In this document: positions 61,648-64,000 of the stretch, one piece after another
Position numbering within the stretch: the stretch's first letter is position 1
Layout of the letters: each line of letters opens with the position of its first letter
NCBI GenBank assembly: GCA_029213065.1
Contig: JARGPH010000016.1
Span: forward strand, 70,333-134,332
Direction: 5' to 3'
Source of the DNA: Verrucomicrobiales bacterium
GTDB lineage: Bacteria; Verrucomicrobiota; Verrucomicrobiia; Verrucomicrobiales; DEV007
Length of the DNA: 64,000 nt
Made by a program: the position numbers and the translations under genes
The notes under the pieces: model-generated
The model's input: only the letters and a program-made list of their open reading frames with translations
Database searches by the model: none
What the model was told of the DNA's origin: nothing

Positions 61648-64000
61648 ATGCCCAGCATCCTCCGCCCCTCAGGTCTCCTCGCGATTGCCTTCAGCATTGC
61701 CACCCTTTCCCACGCCTTCGCAGAAGACAAAGTCTTTCCGGATGCTGATGCCAAACAGGTTCCCGTGGATCTTTTTAAAGTGCCTGAGGGACTTGAAGTT
61801 ACCCTGTGGGCTCAATCGCCGCATCTCTACAACCCGACCAACATGGACATCGATATTGATGGCCGGATCTGGGTCGCAGAAGGGGTTCGCTATCGCCGCA
61901 ACTTCGCTCGCCGCCCCGAAGGAGACCGGATCGTCGTAATCGAAGACACCGATGGTGACGGAAAAGCAGACAGCAGCCACACCTTTGTTCAGGAACCGCT
62001 TCTTGTTGCGCCACTCGGAGTTGCGGTCATCGATAACAAGATCGTTGTTTCCCAGCCACCCCACCTTCTCGTTTACACAGACGTCGATCGGGATCTCAAA
62101 TTCGACCCGGAAAAAGACAAGAGAGAGATTCTTCTCACAGGATTTAACGGACAGAACCACGATCACTCACTTCACTCCGTCACCGTAGGCCCCGATGGGA
62201 AATGGTATTTCAACTCCGGCAACGTAGGTGGAAAGTTCACCGACAAGTCAGGGAAGACGTTTACGATCTTCGGCTCCTATCTCCCCAAGGCAATCGGACC
62301 GTTCGAGTATCCTCATGATGGTGGCGCTCTTGCCGGCAGTAAAAGCGACGACGGCCACGTCTATGTCGGCGGATTCACCGTTCGGATGAATCCGGACGGC
62401 ACCAACGCTGAAGTAATCGGACACAACTACCGGAACGCCTACGAGCAATCGATCAACTCCTTCGGTGACGTCTTTCAAAATGACAACGATGACCCTCCCG
62501 CCTGCCGGGTCAGCTGGGTCATGGAATATGCGAATTTCGGATTTTGCTCAAACGACGGGAAGAGAGCCTGGCGTGTCGACAAGCGCCCCGGACAAACCAT
62601 CCCCATGGCAGAGTGGAGACAGGACGATCCCGGGAGCACACCCGCCGGTGACATCTACGGAGGAGGCTCCCCCACCGGAAACGTCTACTACGAAAACGGG
62701 GCCCTCGGCGACGAGTGGATCGGAACTTTCCTCGCTTGTGAAGCGGGAAGAAACGTCGTTTTCGGCTATCAACCCGAGCTCGATGGAGCGGGCTTCAAAC
62801 TGGATCGCATGGACTTCATGACGAGCAACCCCACCGGCGAGTTTGCCGGATCAGATTTCCTCGGGGGATCTGACAGCGTCACGTCTGAAACAAAAACACT
62901 CTTCCGCCCCTCTGATGTAGCAGTCGGACCCGACGGAGCACTTTACGTCACCGACTGGTTTGACAGTCGTGTCGGAGGACACCAGGACCTCGATGAAACC
63001 TGTTCAGGAGCAATCTACCGGATCGCCCCGAAAGGGTTCAAATCGGAAGTTCCCGCTATCGATACTGAGACGCTTGAAGGACAAATCGAAGCGCTGAAAT
63101 CCCCTGCCGTCAATGTTCGCGCAATCGGATTCGAGAAACTCAAAGCGCGCGGTCGCGGAGCACTCGACCCGGTCACCGCCCTTCTCGAAGACGAAAATCC
63201 CTACATCCGGGCACGGGCAATCCACCTGCTTTACCATCTCGGTGTGAGCGGCCCGCGATCCGCCGGATATCCGGGCGACCAGAAAACGCCGCAAATGAAA
63301 ATCGCCGCCTACCGGGCAATGCGCCGGGCGGAGCTTGACACAAGCGGCAGCGCGATGCGCCTCGCCAAAGATGAAAGCCCTGCGGTGCGCCGTGAAGTCG
63401 CCCTCTCCATGCGGGATGAGTCACTTGATACTTCCAAAGATATTCTCGTCGCAATCGCAGCCGGTTACGACGGAAAAGACCGCAGCTACCTCGAGGCATT
63501 CGGAACCGGAGCGACAGGCAAGGAAGCCGAGATCTACGCTGCTGTGAAAAAGGGACTCAATGCCGGTGACGACGCCCGCCTCTGGAGCGATGCCTTTGCC
63601 GGAATTGCGTGGAGACTTCATCCCATGGAAGCGATCGAAGATTTCCTCATCCGCGCGAAATCCGACTCGGTATCGAAAGAGCAACGGAAACAGGCCATGG
63701 ACGCGATCGCCTTCATTCAGACAAAGTCAGCGAGCGAAGCAATGCTTACTCTTGCCCAGCTCGATACCCCGCTGAAAGCTGATGCCACCTGGTGGCTCAT
63801 GAACCGGATGAACAACGAATGGAAGGAATTCGATCTCAGCACCAAACTTAAGGACCGGGGCATTTACGATCCGGCAAAGGTCGTCATTCAGGAAATCATC
63901 ACACCGGAGCCCGAGGCAACACAGGCAGAGGCTCTTTCCCTCGACGCGATTCTGGCTCTCAAAGGCGATCCTGAAAAAGGTAAGATCACATCGACCCGCT
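61648..64000 (+). CDS. PVC-type secreted dehydrogenase-like protein (cut by window edge)
   Basis: A protein of 784 residues so far, running off the right edge. Signal peptide (LLAIAFSIATLSHAFA). A beta-propeller of the PVC-type membrane-bound dehydrogenase domain follows: VTLWAQSPHLYNPTNMDIDIDGRIWVAE (abbreviated), then YRRNFARR, DGKADSSHTFV, NGQNHDHSLHSVTVGPDGKWYFN, and LYVTDWFDSRVGGHQ (residue 430-450). From about 480 it has HEAT-like alpha repeats (DENPYIRARAIHLLYH). A C-terminal haem c domain with CXXCH is usual in this family and would lie beyond the edge. The substrate is not known. Confidence 0.9.
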   Translation, partial: MPSILRPSGLLAIAFSIATLSHAFAEDKVFPDADAKQVPVDLFKVPEGLEVTLWAQSPHLYNPTNMDIDIDGRIWVAEGVRYRRNFARRPEGDRIVVIEDTDGDGKADSSHTFVQEPLLVAPLGVAVIDNKIVVSQPPHLLVYTDVDRDLKFDPEKDKREILLTGFNGQNHDHSLHSVTVGPDGKWYFNSGNVGGKFTDKSGKTFTIFGSYLPKAIGPFEYPHDGGALAGSKSDDGHVYVGGFTVRMNPDGTNAEVIGHNYRNAYEQSINSFGDVFQNDNDDPPACRVSWVMEYANFGFCSNDGKRAWRVDKRPGQTIPMAEWRQDDPGSTPAGDIYGGGSPTGNVYYENGALGDEWIGTFLACEAGRNVVFGYQPELDGAGFKLDRMDFMTSNPTGEFAGSDFLGGSDSVTSETKTLFRPSDVAVGPDGALYVTDWFDSRVGGHQDLDETCSGAIYRIAPKGFKSEVPAIDTETLEGQIEALKSPAVNVRAIGFEKLKARGRGALDPVTALLEDENPYIRARAIHLLYHLGVSGPRSAGYPGDQKTPQMKIAAYRAMRRAELDTSGSAMRLAKDESPAVRREVALSMRDESLDTSKDILVAIAAGYDGKDRSYLEAFGTGATGKEAEIYAAVKKGLNAGDDARLWSDAFAGIAWRLHPMEAIEDFLIRAKSDSVSKEQRKQAMDAIAFIQTKSASEAMLTLAQLDTPLKADATWWLMNRMNNEWKEFDLSTKLKDRGIYDPAKVVIQEIITPEPEATQAEALSLDAILALKGDPEKGKITSTR

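Overview
The window looks like chromosomal DNA of a free-living, probably marine member of the Verrucomicrobiota (PVC superphylum). The evidence is a set of lineage-typical genes: two Cys-type sulfatases, a Tat-exported Gfo/Idh/MocA oxidoreductase, a PVC-type secreted dehydrogenase-like protein at the right edge, a pseudopilin with an H-X9-DG-type C-terminus, a DUF5069 protein and two bactofilins. Shine-Dalgarno sites are weak or missing before most genes, and there are many short palindromic dispersed repeats. No rRNA, tRNA, CRISPR array, transposase, integrase or prophage was recognised. The gene content is mostly core metabolism and cell-envelope functions, in short operons on both strands.

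Region by region. 1-3.9 kb (minus): a three-gene membrane module of an OB-fold membrane protein, a long flotillin and the N-terminus of a giant DUF3686 ATPase that runs off the left edge. 4-6.7 kb: a CII-like regulator, alanine racemase, and RecF convergent with it. 6.7-12.3 kb: repeats, a sulfatase, a one-haem secreted protein, a vWA protein and a Cys/Gly-rich membrane protein. 12.5-17.3 kb: DUF4126, a 280-bp tandem repeat, nitroreductase, a lipoprotein and QueE. 17.7-23.4 kb: Sua5, AroK, a Gfo/Idh oxidoreductase, BI-1, a short RlmB-like methyltransferase and a TerB-like protein. 23.6-26.2 kb: an HGSNAT/NagX-like membrane protein 6 bp before a heparan-N-sulfatase-like enzyme. 26.2-33.9 kb: an OmpA-like protein, a DMT transporter, an esterase/TauD dioxygenase pair, a metallophosphoesterase, and a DapA-like/ALDH pair that could feed sugar acids into 2-oxoglutarate. 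33.9-41.7 kb (minus): a DUF3857-transglutaminase protein, then a tightly coupled operon murJ - small membrane protein - pseudopilin - ABC ATPase - ABC permease, with an LRR lipoprotein upstream. 41.7-46.9 kb: a structured intergenic RNA candidate, an M15 peptidase, a HAD phosphatase, a macro-like protein coupled to a Dabb protein, an isolated nuoA behind a terminator-like hairpin, small hypothetical genes and an SGNH hydrolase. 47-53.7 kb: KDPG aldolase, an amidase, secreted proteins, and a coupled pair of alpha-alpha-barrel terpenoid-type enzymes (one with the DXDDT cyclase motif). 53.7-64 kb: a lipoamide-dehydrogenase-like flavoenzyme, a bactofilin, a second bactofilin with two zinc ribbons, NadA, DUF5069, a TPR protein, a HAD phosphatase and the PVC-type protein cut by the right edge.

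The strongest candidates for little-described biology are the cyclase/GGTase-like pair, the zinc-ribbon bactofilin beside a normal one, the flotillin-DUF3686 module, the murJ operon that includes a pseudopilin, the HGSNAT/SGSH-like gene pair, the macro-like family protein, and the hairpin RNA element at 41.76-41.87 kb. All functional statements come from reading the sequence and from recalled family knowledge; no database search was run.
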